Shown: one piece after another, positions 1-8,280 of the stretch
How the letters are laid out: each line of letters opens with the position of its first letter
Position numbering within the stretch: the first letter of the stretch is position 1
Origin: CAIKMD01 sp035277525
GTDB taxonomy: Bacteria; Pseudomonadota; Alphaproteobacteria; ATCC43930; CGMCC-115725
Assembly: GCA_035277525.1 (NCBI GenBank)
Contig: DATEKH010000138.1
Coordinates: forward strand, 3,258 to 67,257
DNA: 64,000 nucleotides
Direction: 5' to 3'
The notes under the pieces: generated by a model
The model's input: the letters and a program-made list of their open reading frames with translations, nothing else
Database searches by the model: none
What the model was told of the DNA's origin: nothing
Position numbers and translations under genes: made by a program

Positions 1-593
1 CCTTCCCGCCCGATATCGCGACCATGAACCATTTCCACGACACGCATTTCACCAATCATCCCGACCCGCGCATCAAATATGTGCTGCGCGGCTGGGATAC
101 CGGCGAAGGGCCAGCGCATTGGGACTTGACCGTGAAGGACGTGCGCGTGCGCAACATCCCGACCAACGTGCGCAACTGGTTCAATGGCGGCACGGAGTTC
201 AACGGCAACTCAATCTTCATTTTCGAGATCGCCGATCTCTGCATCGCGCATCTGAGCCATTTACAGCACACCTTGGCGCCCGAGCATCTGGCGGCGCTGG
301 GGCAGATCGACGTGCTGCTGCCCATGGTCGACGGCGCCTATTCGCTCTCGCAATACGACATCATCGAGGTGATCGACCAGATCAAGCCGCGACTCATCAT
401 TCCGATCCATTATTTCGGCCCCGGTCAGCTCGAGCGCTTTCTCGCGCGCACGCAAGACCGGTTCCCGGTCCGCCGCTTCGACGATCCGCAGATCATGCTG
501 TCGCGCGCGGCGCTGCCCAAGACGACCGAAATCTGGGTGCTGCCCGCGACCGAGTCCGAGACGTTCCGCTTCGCCGCGCCATCGCAAAATTGA
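1..593 (+). CDS. MBL-fold metallo-hydrolase, C-terminal part (5' end outside window)
   Basis: The reading frame is open from base 3 and runs through the first in-frame ATG at 24 without a stop, so this is the C-terminal ~195 residues of a longer gene. The residues fit the metallo-beta-lactamase fold: NHPD and D/H-rich segments near the start, HLSHLQHTL about 75 residues into the ATG-numbered part, and the IPIHYF motif carrying the last metal-binding His. I place it among UlaG-like MBL hydrolases of alphaproteobacteria. The N-terminal HxHxDH motif lies outside the window, so catalytic competence cannot be judged. Substrate unknown. hpnN follows 95 bp downstream on the same strand. Confidence 0.75.
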   Translation, partial: FPPDIATMNHFHDTHFTNHPDPRIKYVLRGWDTGEGPAHWDLTVKDVRVRNIPTNVRNWFNGGTEFNGNSIFIFEIADLCIAHLSHLQHTLAPEHLAALGQIDVLLPMVDGAYSLSQYDIIEVIDQIKPRLIIPIHYFGPGQLERFLARTQDRFPVRRFDDPQIMLSRAALPKTTEIWVLPATESETFRFAAPSQN

Positions 594-596
594 GAC

Positions 597-624
597 TTGC
601 ACGTCCCTAAGCCGTCCTTAATAA
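597..624 (+). promoter_or_regulatory. candidate sigma-70 promoter for hpnN
   Basis: TTGCAC (597-602) and TAATAA (619-624) are separated by 16 bp in the short gap before hpnN. The -35 element is close to consensus and the -10 is weak. It overlaps the end of the upstream MBL gene by a few bases only in its approach. Pattern match only. Confidence 0.3.
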
Positions 625-688
625 AGGCGCCATGATCGATGGCGCGGCAGATCGGCGGTCGGCAAAGGGCGGCAAGGACTGAGCGGCG

Positions 689-3265
689 GTGGGAAATCTC
701 GCCGCCCGACTGGTCGAGCTGTGCCGGCGCCACGCGATCGCGGTAACAGCATTCTATGCGGTGCTTGCGCTGGGCGCGGCCTATCTCGCTGCAACGCAGC
801 TCAGCATCGACACCGATCTCGACAAGCTCATCTCGAGCGATGTGACCTGGCGCCAGCAAGCACACGCCTTCGATCAGGCCTTCCCGCAAAACGCCAATCT
901 TCTGGCGATCGTCATCGACGGCGCCACGCCCGACGAGACTTCCGACGCGACCGCAGCTCTCGCCGCTCAGCTCGAGCAGCAGCCCGATCTCTTCAAGTCG
1001 GTGCGCATTCCGGGCAGCGACGCCTTCTTCGCGCGCAACGGCCTGCTGTTTCTGCCCAAATCCGAGGTTCAGAGCTTCGCCGATCAGTTGATTGCGGCAC
1101 AGCCGCTCTTGGGCACGCTCGCGGCCGATCCAAGCCTTGCAGGCGTGTTCGGGACGCTCGATCTGCTGGCGAAAGGCGCCGCGCATGGCGACATTCCGGC
1201 CGAATCGCTCGATGGCCCGTTCACCGCGGTCGCCGACGCGACGGAGGCGGCGCTCAAAGGCCGTTACGCGCCGCTGTCGTGGCAGACGCTCTTGAGCGGG
1301 CGCAGCGCCGATCCGCGCGAATTGAGGCATTTTATCTTGGTACAGCCGGTTCTCGACTACAACGCGCTGGAGCCGGGCGAGCGCGCGACGAGTTTTATTC
1401 GCAGCGAAGCGAACGAGCTCGGCCTCACGCCGGCCCGCGGCGTCACGGTACGCATCACCGGCGATGTCGCGCTGTCGGACGAGCAGCTCGCCTCGCTGTC
1501 GGAGGGTGCCGGGTTCTCCGCCGGGCTGTCGATCACCTTGCTTTGCGTCTGGCTGCTGCTCGCTTTGCGCGCGATCCGGCTGGTCGGCGCGATCATCGGC
1601 ACGCTCATTGCGGGGCTCCTCATCTCGGCGGGATTCGCCGCACTTGCCGTGGGTACGCTCAATCCGATCTCGGTCGCCTTCGCCGTGCTGTTCGTCGGCA
1701 TCGCGGTCGATTTCGGCATCCAGTTCAGCGTGCGTTATCGCGCCGAACGCTTCCGCTCGGGCGACCTCGCCGAGGCGTTGCGGCGCACCGCGACCGGGAT
1801 CGGCGGGCCGCTCAGCGTCGCCGCCGGCGCGACCTCGGTCGGGTTTCTCGCCTTCGTGCCGACGAACTACACCGGCGTCTCCGATCTCGGCCTGATCGCC
1901 GGCGTCGGCATGTTGATCGCGCTGGCGCTCAACCTCACCTTGCTGCCGGCGCTGCTCGTGCTCTCGCATGCGCGGGGCGAGCCTCGCCCGATCGGCTTTC
2001 GCTGGGCGGCGCCGATCGATCGCTTCCTTCTGTCACGGCGCAAGGTGGTGGCGCTGGCGGCGCTCATCGTCGCTCTCGGCTCGGCCGCGACGCTTCCCTG
2101 GCTCAGCTTCGACTTCAACCCGCTCGATCTGCAGAATCGCCATTCCGAGGCGGTCTCGACCTTGTTCGAGCTGATGAAGGATCCGAACGCGACGCCCTAT
2201 ACGATCGAGATCCTCGAGCCCTCGCTCGAGGTGGCGACGTCCGTCGCCAAGAAGCTCGACGCGCTCCCCGAGGTCGGCCAAACCGTCACGCTCGCGAGCT
2301 TCGTGCCGTCGGATCAGGACGCGAAGCTCGCCATCATCCAGGACGCGCGCACGCTGCTCGCACCATCGCTCTTTCCGGCGACGATCCGGCCGCCGCCGAG
2401 CGACGACAAGGTGCTCGCGACGATCGCGGATTTCGCCAAGGACACGGCGGCGCTGGCGGACAAAGGCAGCGCCTCCGCGCGGCGCCTCGCCCAGGCCTTG
2501 AAGGCCGTTCTCGCGCGCGGCAGCCCGATCCTGCCAGCGCTCGTCGCCAATCTCTCGGCCAACGCGGCGCGCCGCTTGGACGAGCTGCGTACCTCGCTCA
2601 GCGCGGAGAAGACGACGCTCGGCACCATCCCGGCGGAGGTCAAGCGCGATTGGATGACGCCGGACGGCCGCGCGCGCATCGAGGTCTTTCCCAAGAGCGC
2701 GATCAGTTCCAATACGCAGCTCGAAACCTTCGTCGCCGCCGTGCGGCAGATCGCGCCAAACGCCACCGGCACCCCGGTAACGATTCAAGAATCGGCCGAC
2801 ACCGTCACCAGCGCCTTCATGACCGCCGGCGTCATCGCGCTGGCGGCGATCGCCGTTCTGCTCGCCGTGGTGCTGCGGCGCTTGAGCGACGTCGCGCTCG
2901 TGCTCGCGCCGCTGATCCTCGCCGGCCTCATGACGCTCGCGACCGGCGTGCTCGTCGGCTTGCCGCTCAACTACGCCAACATCATCGCGCTGCCGCTGCT
3001 CTTGGGCATCGGCGTGTCGTTCGACATCTATTTCGTGATGCGCTGGCGCAGCGGCACGGGCGATCTGCTGCAATCGAGCACCGCGCGCGCAATCCTCTTC
3101 AGCGCGCTGACCACCGGCACCGCCTTCGGCAGCCTTGCGCTCTCGAACCATCCCGGCACGTCGGAAATGGGCAAGCTTTTGACGCTCGCGCTGTTCTATA
3201 CGCTCGTCAGCACCTTCATCGTGCTTCCGGCGCTGCTGGGGCCGGTCAAGCGCAACGCCGGTTAG
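689..3265 (+). CDS. hpnN: hopanoid transporter HpnN (RND/MMPL family)
   Basis: The product is 858 aa with a GTG start. The topology is that of MMPL/RND exporters: one N-terminal membrane segment (about residues 12-34), a periplasmic domain, five membrane helices (about 275-430), then a second helix at about 450-470, a second periplasmic domain and five C-terminal helices (about 705-855). The membrane blocks contain the repeated G-I-x-V-D-F-G and G-I-G-V-S-F-D signatures typical of these proteins. HpnN moves hopanoids from the inner to the outer membrane. The length matches the family (about 850-890 aa). The hpnJ, hpnI and hpnM genes nearby support the hopanoid assignment over other MMPL proteins. 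Confidence 0.85.
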   Translation: MGNLAARLVELCRRHAIAVTAFYAVLALGAAYLAATQLSIDTDLDKLISSDVTWRQQAHAFDQAFPQNANLLAIVIDGATPDETSDATAALAAQLEQQPDLFKSVRIPGSDAFFARNGLLFLPKSEVQSFADQLIAAQPLLGTLAADPSLAGVFGTLDLLAKGAAHGDIPAESLDGPFTAVADATEAALKGRYAPLSWQTLLSGRSADPRELRHFILVQPVLDYNALEPGERATSFIRSEANELGLTPARGVTVRITGDVALSDEQLASLSEGAGFSAGLSITLLCVWLLLALRAIRLVGAIIGTLIAGLLISAGFAALAVGTLNPISVAFAVLFVGIAVDFGIQFSVRYRAERFRSGDLAEALRRTATGIGGPLSVAAGATSVGFLAFVPTNYTGVSDLGLIAGVGMLIALALNLTLLPALLVLSHARGEPRPIGFRWAAPIDRFLLSRRKVVALAALIVALGSAATLPWLSFDFNPLDLQNRHSEAVSTLFELMKDPNATPYTIEILEPSLEVATSVAKKLDALPEVGQTVTLASFVPSDQDAKLAIIQDARTLLAPSLFPATIRPPPSDDKVLATIADFAKDTAALADKGSASARRLAQALKAVLARGSPILPALVANLSANAARRLDELRTSLSAEKTTLGTIPAEVKRDWMTPDGRARIEVFPKSAISSNTQLETFVAAVRQIAPNATGTPVTIQESADTVTSAFMTAGVIALAAIAVLLAVVLRRLSDVALVLAPLILAGLMTLATGVLVGLPLNYANIIALPLLLGIGVSFDIYFVMRWRSGTGDLLQSSTARAILFSALTTGTAFGSLALSNHPGTSEMGKLLTLALFYTLVSTFIVLPALLGPVKRNAG

Positions 3266-3315
3266 ACGAGACGCGCTCCCGCCGATCCGCCGAGCGCTGG
3301 ATTTCGCGCCGCGGA

Positions 3316-3336
3316 CATGTAATAGACCATAACATG
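3316..3336. promoter_or_regulatory. palindromic operator overlapping the TetR start codon
   Basis: CATGTAATAGACCATAACATG is a 21-bp dyad with 8 of 10 pairs matched around A3326. It ends on the ATG of the TetR gene. The arms (ATGT-AT ... AT-ACAT) resemble those of the palindrome at 4035-4059 before the next gene. The simplest reading is an autoregulatory TetR operator. No Shine-Dalgarno sequence is visible upstream of this ATG. Confidence 0.55.
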
Positions 3337-3993
3337 AGTTGGTCGGGCCCGGGCGGCGGTTACGAGCGCCGCGGCTATCATCATGGCAATCTGCGCGAGG
3401 CGCTGATCGATGCGGCGCTCGTCCTCATTGCCGAAAAAGGCCCGGCGGGCTTCACCATCGCCGAGGCCGCGCGGCTGGCGGGTGTCAGCTCGGCCGCCCC
3501 CTATCGCCATTTCCGCGACGCCGAGGCATTGCTCGCGGCGGTCGCGGAACGCGGCTATGAGCGCTTTGCCGCGACGCTGGCGCAAGCCTGGAACGACGGC
3601 CGGCCCGACCCTTTGCGCGCTTTCGAGGCGCTCGGCCAGGCCTATCTCGGCTTCGCGCGCCGCGAACCCGCGCTCTATGCCGCGATGTTCGAGACCCATA
3701 CCGGCTTCGATGCCTTTCCCGCGCTGCTGATGGCGGCCGACCGCGCCTTCGCGATCCTGCGCGAGGCCGCGGAGCGGATTGCCGCCACCTTGCCCAAGGC
3801 CAAGCGCCCGCCCTCGCTGATGATGGCGCTGCATGTCTGGGCCCTGGCGCATGGCATTGCCTCGCTGTTCTGTCGCGGCGATGGCGGGCGGCGCAAGCTG
3901 CCGATGTCGCCCGAGGACCTGCTCGAAGCCGGCGTGCTGATCTATCTGCAGAGTCTCGGCCTCGCGGGCGGCGAGCCGAAGACAGCCGGATAA
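3334..3993 (+). CDS. TetR/AcrR family transcriptional regulator
   Basis: The product is 219 aa. The N-terminal helix-turn-helix is clear: about residues 14-60, with ALIDAALVLIAEKGPAGFTI, EAARLAGVS and a PYRHF recognition-helix end. The C-terminal ligand domain contains HVWALAHGIASLF, characteristic of a WHG-type TetR C-terminal domain. A longer upstream frame overlaps hpnN and is not credible; the ATG at 3334 is the natural start, and it lies inside a palindrome. The DUF2852 gene follows 76 bp downstream with a similar palindrome, so this protein probably represses itself and its neighbour. The ligand is unknown. Confidence 0.85.
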   Translation: MSWSGPGGGYERRGYHHGNLREALIDAALVLIAEKGPAGFTIAEAARLAGVSSAAPYRHFRDAEALLAAVAERGYERFAATLAQAWNDGRPDPLRAFEALGQAYLGFARREPALYAAMFETHTGFDAFPALLMAADRAFAILREAAERIAATLPKAKRPPSLMMALHVWALAHGIASLFCRGDGGRRKLPMSPEDLLEAGVLIYLQSLGLAGGEPKTAG

Positions 3994-4034
3994 ATCCGCG
4001 CAAATAGCCTTGACGGCCAGGGTGCGACGCTCCT

Positions 4035-4059
4035 ATGTTAATGTATCTTACATTTACAT
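4035..4059. promoter_or_regulatory. 25-bp palindromic operator before the DUF2852 gene
   Basis: The dyad is centred on C4047 with 10 of 12 base pairs matched; the arms read ATGT-AATGTA and TACATT-ACAT. It lies just upstream of the chosen ATG (4070) and resembles the palindrome over the TetR start. The AT-rich composition stands out against the GC-rich surroundings. Best read as the binding site of the adjacent TetR protein. Confidence 0.6.
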
Positions 4060-4069
4060 GAGGCCCGCC

Positions 4070-4636
4070 ATGAGCAGTGCCGCGAACGACGAATCCCATG
4101 GCGATCCCCGCTGGTGGCATCGCCACCGCGGCCCTTGGGGCTGCTGGGGCTGGGGCAGTCAGAGCTGGGGCTGGAGCCACAATGGCGGCGCGGCGTCCGT
4201 GGCGCCTCCTTGGGCCCATCCCTTCTGGGCGGCGCCGCTTCTCATCCCAAGGCCCGTGCTGATCGTGCTGATGGTCCTCGGCTTCATTTTCTGGTGGCCG
4301 ATCGGGCTCGTCCTTCTCGCCGTGATGATTTGGAGGAAGCAGATGTTTTGCGGAGGCTATCGCCGCTACGCGCCGCAGGGCGGCGCGCCCTGGTCGGATA
4401 CGGGATGGAAGAGCTGGCGAAGCGGCGGCCGGCAGCCGCCTTCGAGCGGCAATCGCGCCTTCGACGAGTATCGCACCGAGACGCTTCGCCGGCTCGAGGA
4501 GGAGCAAAAGGAATTCGCCGAGTTCCTCGAGCGCTTGCGCTTCGCCAAGGACAAGGCGGAATTCGATCAGTTCATGAACGAGCGCCGCAACTCGCCGCAG
4601 ACGCCGCCCGAGCCGCCACCGGCGCCGCAGAGCTGA
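4070..4636 (+). CDS. DUF2852 domain membrane protein
   Basis: The product is 188 aa. The N-terminal part is rich in Trp, Gly and His. One hydrophobic stretch (about residues 63-86, PVLIVLMVLGFIFWWPIGLV) is followed by a charged C-terminal helix with NRAFDEYRTETLRRLEEEQ and FLERLRFAKDKAEFDQFM. This combination is the hallmark of the alphaproteobacterial DUF2852 family, of unknown function. ATG 4070 is preferred over ATG 4010 or 4058 because those would place the palindromic operator inside the gene, and because TGAGG sits 6 nt before 4070. Probably regulated by the TetR gene upstream. Confidence 0.75.
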   Translation: MSSAANDESHGDPRWWHRHRGPWGCWGWGSQSWGWSHNGGAASVAPPWAHPFWAAPLLIPRPVLIVLMVLGFIFWWPIGLVLLAVMIWRKQMFCGGYRRYAPQGGAPWSDTGWKSWRSGGRQPPSSGNRAFDEYRTETLRRLEEEQKEFAEFLERLRFAKDKAEFDQFMNERRNSPQTPPEPPPAPQS

Positions 4637-4665
4637 GCCGTGCGCGAGGACTTTGTAAACAGGGC

Positions 4666-6093
4666 CTAACCCGCGAGCTCGCGCTCGCGCAGGAAGTGGA
4701 AGAACTCGACGCCCTCGCGCAGGCGGCGGCGCATCATCTCGGGGCTTCGCACCATCTCGCCGACGATCGAGGCGATCTTGCCGGCGCGGAAGTAGAAGCG
4801 CTTGTAGAAGGTCTCGACCGAATCGAAGATTTCCTCGTGCGAGAGATGCGGGTAGTGGAGCGGCGCGATCTGGATGCCGCGCTCGTCGATGAGCTCGGCA
4901 TGCTTGGCGTCGAGCCAGCCATTCTCCACCGCCTGCTTATAAAGGAAGGTGCCGGGATAGGGCGCGGCGAGCGACACCTGGATGGTGTGCGGATTGATCT
5001 CGGTGGCGAATTTGATCGTCTCCTGGATCGTTTCCTTGGTCTCGCCCGGAAGACCGAGGATGAAGGTGCCGTGGATGACGATTCCAAGCTCGTGGCAATC
5101 CTTGGTGAAGCGCTTGGCGACGTCGATCAGCATGCCCTTCTTGATGTTGTGCAGAATCTGCTGATTGCCTGATTCGTAGCCGACGAGCAGCAGGCGCAAG
5201 CCATTGTCCTTCAGGACCGCGAGCGTCTTTCGCGGCACATTGGCCTTGGCGTTGCACGACCACATCACGCCCATCTTGCCAAGCTCTTTGGCAATCGCCT
5301 CGGCGCGCGGCAAATTGTCGGTGAAGGTGTCGTCGTCGAAGAAGAATTCGCGCACTTGCGGGAAATAGTGCTTGGCGAGGCGGATCTCCTCGATCACGTG
5401 ATCGACACTGCGCACGCGGTAGCGATGCCCGCCGACGGTCTGCGGCCACAGGCAGAAGGTGCAGCGCGATTTGCAGCCGCGCCCGGTATAGAGCGAGACG
5501 TAAGGATGCTTGAGATAGCCGATGAAATAATCCTCGATCCGCAAATCGCGCTTGTAGACTTCGGTGACAAAGGGCAGCTGATCCATGTTCTCGAGGATCG
5601 CGCGCTCGCCATTGTGACGGATCGCGCCGCTCGCATCGCGATAGCTCAACCCGTCGATGCCGTCCCAGGGGCGGCCTTCGGCGACCTCCTTGATCGTGAA
5701 GTCGAACTCGTTGCGGCCGACGAAATCGATCGCGCTCGAAGCTTCGAGGCTTTCCCGCGGCTCGACCGCGACCTTGGCGCCGACGAAGCCGATCTTGAGC
5801 TTCGGGTTCACGTCCTTCATCGCTTGCGCGACCTTGACGTCGTTGGCGAAGGATGGCGTCGAGGTGTGCATCACCACCAGCTCGTAATCCTTGGCGAGCG
5901 GCAAGACATCGCCGAGGACGAGCCCCGCCGGCGGCGCGTCGATGAGCCGGCTGCCCTCGACCAGCGCGGCCGGCTGCGCCAGCCAGGTCGGAAACCAGAA
6001 CGAGCGGATTTCGCGCCGCGCCTGATAGCGCGAGCCCGCACCGCCGTCGAATCCTTCGAAGGAAGGCGGCTGCAAGAATAGAGTCTTCATCAT
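4666..6093 (-). CDS. hpnJ: hopanoid radical SAM protein HpnJ
   Basis: The product is 475 aa. An N-terminal B12-binding-like region is followed by a radical SAM core with the CxxxCxxC cluster motif CKSRCTFC (about residue 205). The sequence starts MMKTLFLQPPSFEGFDGG, typical of HpnJ. In the known pathway HpnJ converts bacteriohopanetetrol glucosamine to the cyclitol ether, acting after HpnI and the deacetylase HpnK. An in-frame start at 6135 would overlap hpnI; ATG 6093 has AGAGGA upstream and leaves a 22-bp gap. Transcribed from hpnI into hpnJ. No hpnK is present in this window. Confidence 0.88.
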   Translation of the reverse strand: MMKTLFLQPPSFEGFDGGAGSRYQARREIRSFWFPTWLAQPAALVEGSRLIDAPPAGLVLGDVLPLAKDYELVVMHTSTPSFANDVKVAQAMKDVNPKLKIGFVGAKVAVEPRESLEASSAIDFVGRNEFDFTIKEVAEGRPWDGIDGLSYRDASGAIRHNGERAILENMDQLPFVTEVYKRDLRIEDYFIGYLKHPYVSLYTGRGCKSRCTFCLWPQTVGGHRYRVRSVDHVIEEIRLAKHYFPQVREFFFDDDTFTDNLPRAEAIAKELGKMGVMWSCNAKANVPRKTLAVLKDNGLRLLLVGYESGNQQILHNIKKGMLIDVAKRFTKDCHELGIVIHGTFILGLPGETKETIQETIKFATEINPHTIQVSLAAPYPGTFLYKQAVENGWLDAKHAELIDERGIQIAPLHYPHLSHEEIFDSVETFYKRFYFRAGKIASIVGEMVRSPEMMRRRLREGVEFFHFLRERELAG

Positions 6094-6115
6094 GCCGTCC
6101 GTCCTCTCATGCCGG

Positions 6116-7324
6116 TCATACCGGGCTTTCTCCATCGAGGGTCATCCGGCCGCTCGCGCTGACCCGGAACTTGTGGTCGCGCCACGCCACGCTGCGGCCG
6201 AAGAAGCTAGCGACAAATATACCAAAGGACAATAAATCGCGCAGCGGCAGCAGCCATAACGCCGCGGGGCTCAAGCGCAGGGCGCGGTCAAGTCGGCGCG
6301 CCGCCCACCAGCGTGTCAGCAGCGACAGGGCGAGCGTGGCGGGTGCCGCGAGCGGCAGGACACAAAGCGCCGTTGCGATGAGGGCGAGCGGGACCGGGTT
6401 GGTCACGATCGAGCCGGCGAAGCCGGCCGGCGACACGAAGCGGATCGTGCGCGCCCAGCGCAACTCGTGCCGATAGAGCGCGAGGAAGCTTGGCTCGGCG
6501 ACGATATCGTCGACGAGGCAGGGCGAGACCACGACCGCCAGGCCGAGGCGGCGGACGGCTTCGCCGAGCGCGTAATCGTCGGCCAGGGCGTCGCGCAGCA
6601 CCTCGAAGCCGCCAGCGGCGTCGAGCGTCGCGCGCGTGAGCGCCATGGTCGCGCCAAAGCAGCCGGCGCCGAGCCCCAAGCTCTCCGCGGCCACGGCCTG
6701 GGGAAGAAAGCCGTGATTGATATGAAGAGAGGCGAGATCGGACCACAACCCGCCGCGCGAAATCCCGCGATAGAGGCAGGTCACGAGGCCCGTTGCCGGC
6801 GTCGCCGCGCGATCGAGCAGCGGTGCGACGACCTCGCCGAGATAGGCGGGCGCCACGCGCATGTCGCTGTCGGCGATGACGAGAATGTCATGGCGCGCCG
6901 CGGACAGCATGTTGCGCAGATTGCCCACTTTGAGATTTGCGCCGTGGCGGCGGGGGTCGATCACGAGCGCGATATCGATCGCCGGGAGTTCGGCCATCAG
7001 CGCCCGCACCGTCACCGCCGCCGGATCGCCCGCATCGGCCACGCCGCAGACCAGCTGAAAGGCCGGATAGTCCTGGCGGCAGAAGGAGCGCAAATTTTCG
7101 GCGAGCGCCGCATCCTCGCCGCGCAGCGGTTTCAGGATGGTGACGGGCGGCGCGGCACCCGGCGGAAGAGGCGGCGCGGTGCGGCGGCAAAAGCGCGCGA
7201 CGGCGTGGCAAGCATACCACAGGTAGACGCATCCAACGGCGCTGCCGGCAAGCAACGCCCATGCGAAAAGGTCTAGGATTTGCAATTGGATGCTCAAAAT
7301 TAAGCGAGCCTTATCAATCGCCAA
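6116..7324 (-). CDS. hpnI: bacteriohopanetetrol glucosamine glycosyltransferase HpnI
   Basis: The product is 402 aa, family 2 glycosyltransferase. One N-terminal membrane segment (about 15-38) is followed by a GT2 core beginning VTILKPLRGED. DSDMRV supplies the DxD metal site (about residue 152), and DDYALG and the Q/R-type RHELRWART follow. Two to three C-terminal membrane segments close the protein. HpnI adds N-acetylglucosamine to bacteriohopanetetrol, the step before HpnK and HpnJ. The start is uncertain: the frame opens at a TTG (7324), with other TTG codons slightly downstream. Operon with hpnJ; divergent from mlaA. Confidence 0.85.
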   Translation of the reverse strand: MAIDKARLILSIQLQILDLFAWALLAGSAVGCVYLWYACHAVARFCRRTAPPLPPGAAPPVTILKPLRGEDAALAENLRSFCRQDYPAFQLVCGVADAGDPAAVTVRALMAELPAIDIALVIDPRRHGANLKVGNLRNMLSAARHDILVIADSDMRVAPAYLGEVVAPLLDRAATPATGLVTCLYRGISRGGLWSDLASLHINHGFLPQAVAAESLGLGAGCFGATMALTRATLDAAGGFEVLRDALADDYALGEAVRRLGLAVVVSPCLVDDIVAEPSFLALYRHELRWARTIRFVSPAGFAGSIVTNPVPLALIATALCVLPLAAPATLALSLLTRWWAARRLDRALRLSPAALWLLPLRDLLSFGIFVASFFGRSVAWRDHKFRVSASGRMTLDGESPV

Positions 7325-7446
7325 CGCACGATAGCGGCGCCGCTGGACGGGTCAACTTTGCTGTTGCATTCGCGCCCGAGGTTGTCAACCATACCGACCC
7401 AACGCGTGGCCCATCGCCACCATAAGGAAAGAGCCCGGCGGTCAGC

Positions 7447-8277
7447 GTGGACCACAGAACGTTCGGCAGACAGCTCGTGGCGCTGGTGGCGCCGCTCCTG
7501 ATCCTGACGGCCTGCGCGACCCCGCCCAGCGATCCCGCGGCGCGCGCGCAATTCGAAGCCAATAACGACCCGCTCGAACCGATGAATCGCGGGATTTTCG
7601 CGTTCGATATGTTCCTCGACAAATGGCTGTTCAAGCCGCTCGCGCAAACCTATGTCGCCGTCGTTCCCCCGCCCGGCCGCGACGCGGTCCGGAATTTTCT
7701 CGGCAATCTCCACGAGCCCGTGATCTTCGCCAACGATCTCGCCCAGACCGAATTCAAGCGTGCCGGCTGGACGGCGGAGCGCTTCGCCATCAACAGCACG
7801 GTCGGCGTGGGCGGCATTTTCGATTTCGCCAGCAAATGGGGTATCGAGAAGCAATCGGGCGATTTCGGCCAGACGCTCTATCATTACGGCGTCGGCGAGA
7901 TCTTTTATCTCGTCCTGCCGATCCTCGGCCCCTCCAACCCGCGCGATGCGGTGGGGATCGCGGTCGACGGCTATGCCGATCCTTTCTCCTATCTCGCCTA
8001 TGACTATGGCGCGGATGTCGCGACCTATGCCCGCTTGGGCGCCGAAGGCATCGATACGCGGGCGCAGAACATCCAGGCTCTTGACGAGCTGCAGCGAACC
8101 TCGATCGATTTCTACGCCGCGGTCAGAAGCCTCTATCGCCAGCATCGCGCGAGCGAGCTGCGCCATGGCGCCCCGGCACCGTCGCCGGCCGAGATGGAGG
8201 GGCTTTACAAGGATCCGGACGCGCCGCCCGCCAAGGGCAGCGAGGCTGCGCCCGCAGCAGCACCCGCCGCTCACTGA
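7447..8277 (+). CDS. mlaA: MlaA family outer-membrane lipoprotein
   Basis: The product is 276 aa with a GTG start. The signal peptide ends in the lipobox LTAC (Cys about residue 23). The MlaA (VacJ) domain follows, with NDPLEPMNRGIFAFD, NFLGNLHEPVIFANDL, FAINSTVGVGG and GPSNPRDA. MlaA removes misplaced phospholipids from the outer leaflet of the outer membrane and hands them to MlaC. The C-terminal ~35 residues are Ala/Pro-rich. The gene converges with hpnM, an MlaC homolog, with only 3 bp between the stop codons, so the two related proteins are encoded on opposite strands. Confidence 0.88.
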   Translation: MDHRTFGRQLVALVAPLLILTACATPPSDPAARAQFEANNDPLEPMNRGIFAFDMFLDKWLFKPLAQTYVAVVPPPGRDAVRNFLGNLHEPVIFANDLAQTEFKRAGWTAERFAINSTVGVGGIFDFASKWGIEKQSGDFGQTLYHYGVGEIFYLVLPILGPSNPRDAVGIAVDGYADPFSYLAYDYGADVATYARLGAEGIDTRAQNIQALDELQRTSIDFYAAVRSLYRQHRASELRHGAPAPSPAEMEGLYKDPDAPPAKGSEAAPAAAPAAH

Positions 8278-8280
8278 GCT

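Noticed and set aside
721..3993. A single plus-strand frame of 1090 codons covering hpnN and the TetR gene
   Set aside because: Only its last ~219 codons (from 3334) look like protein; the rest is the +1 shadow of hpnN. I do not read it as a fusion.
4010..4069. Upstream start (4010 or 4058) for the DUF2852 gene
   Set aside because: It would place the 25-bp palindrome within or at the start of the coding sequence, and the ribosome-binding site fits ATG 4070 better.
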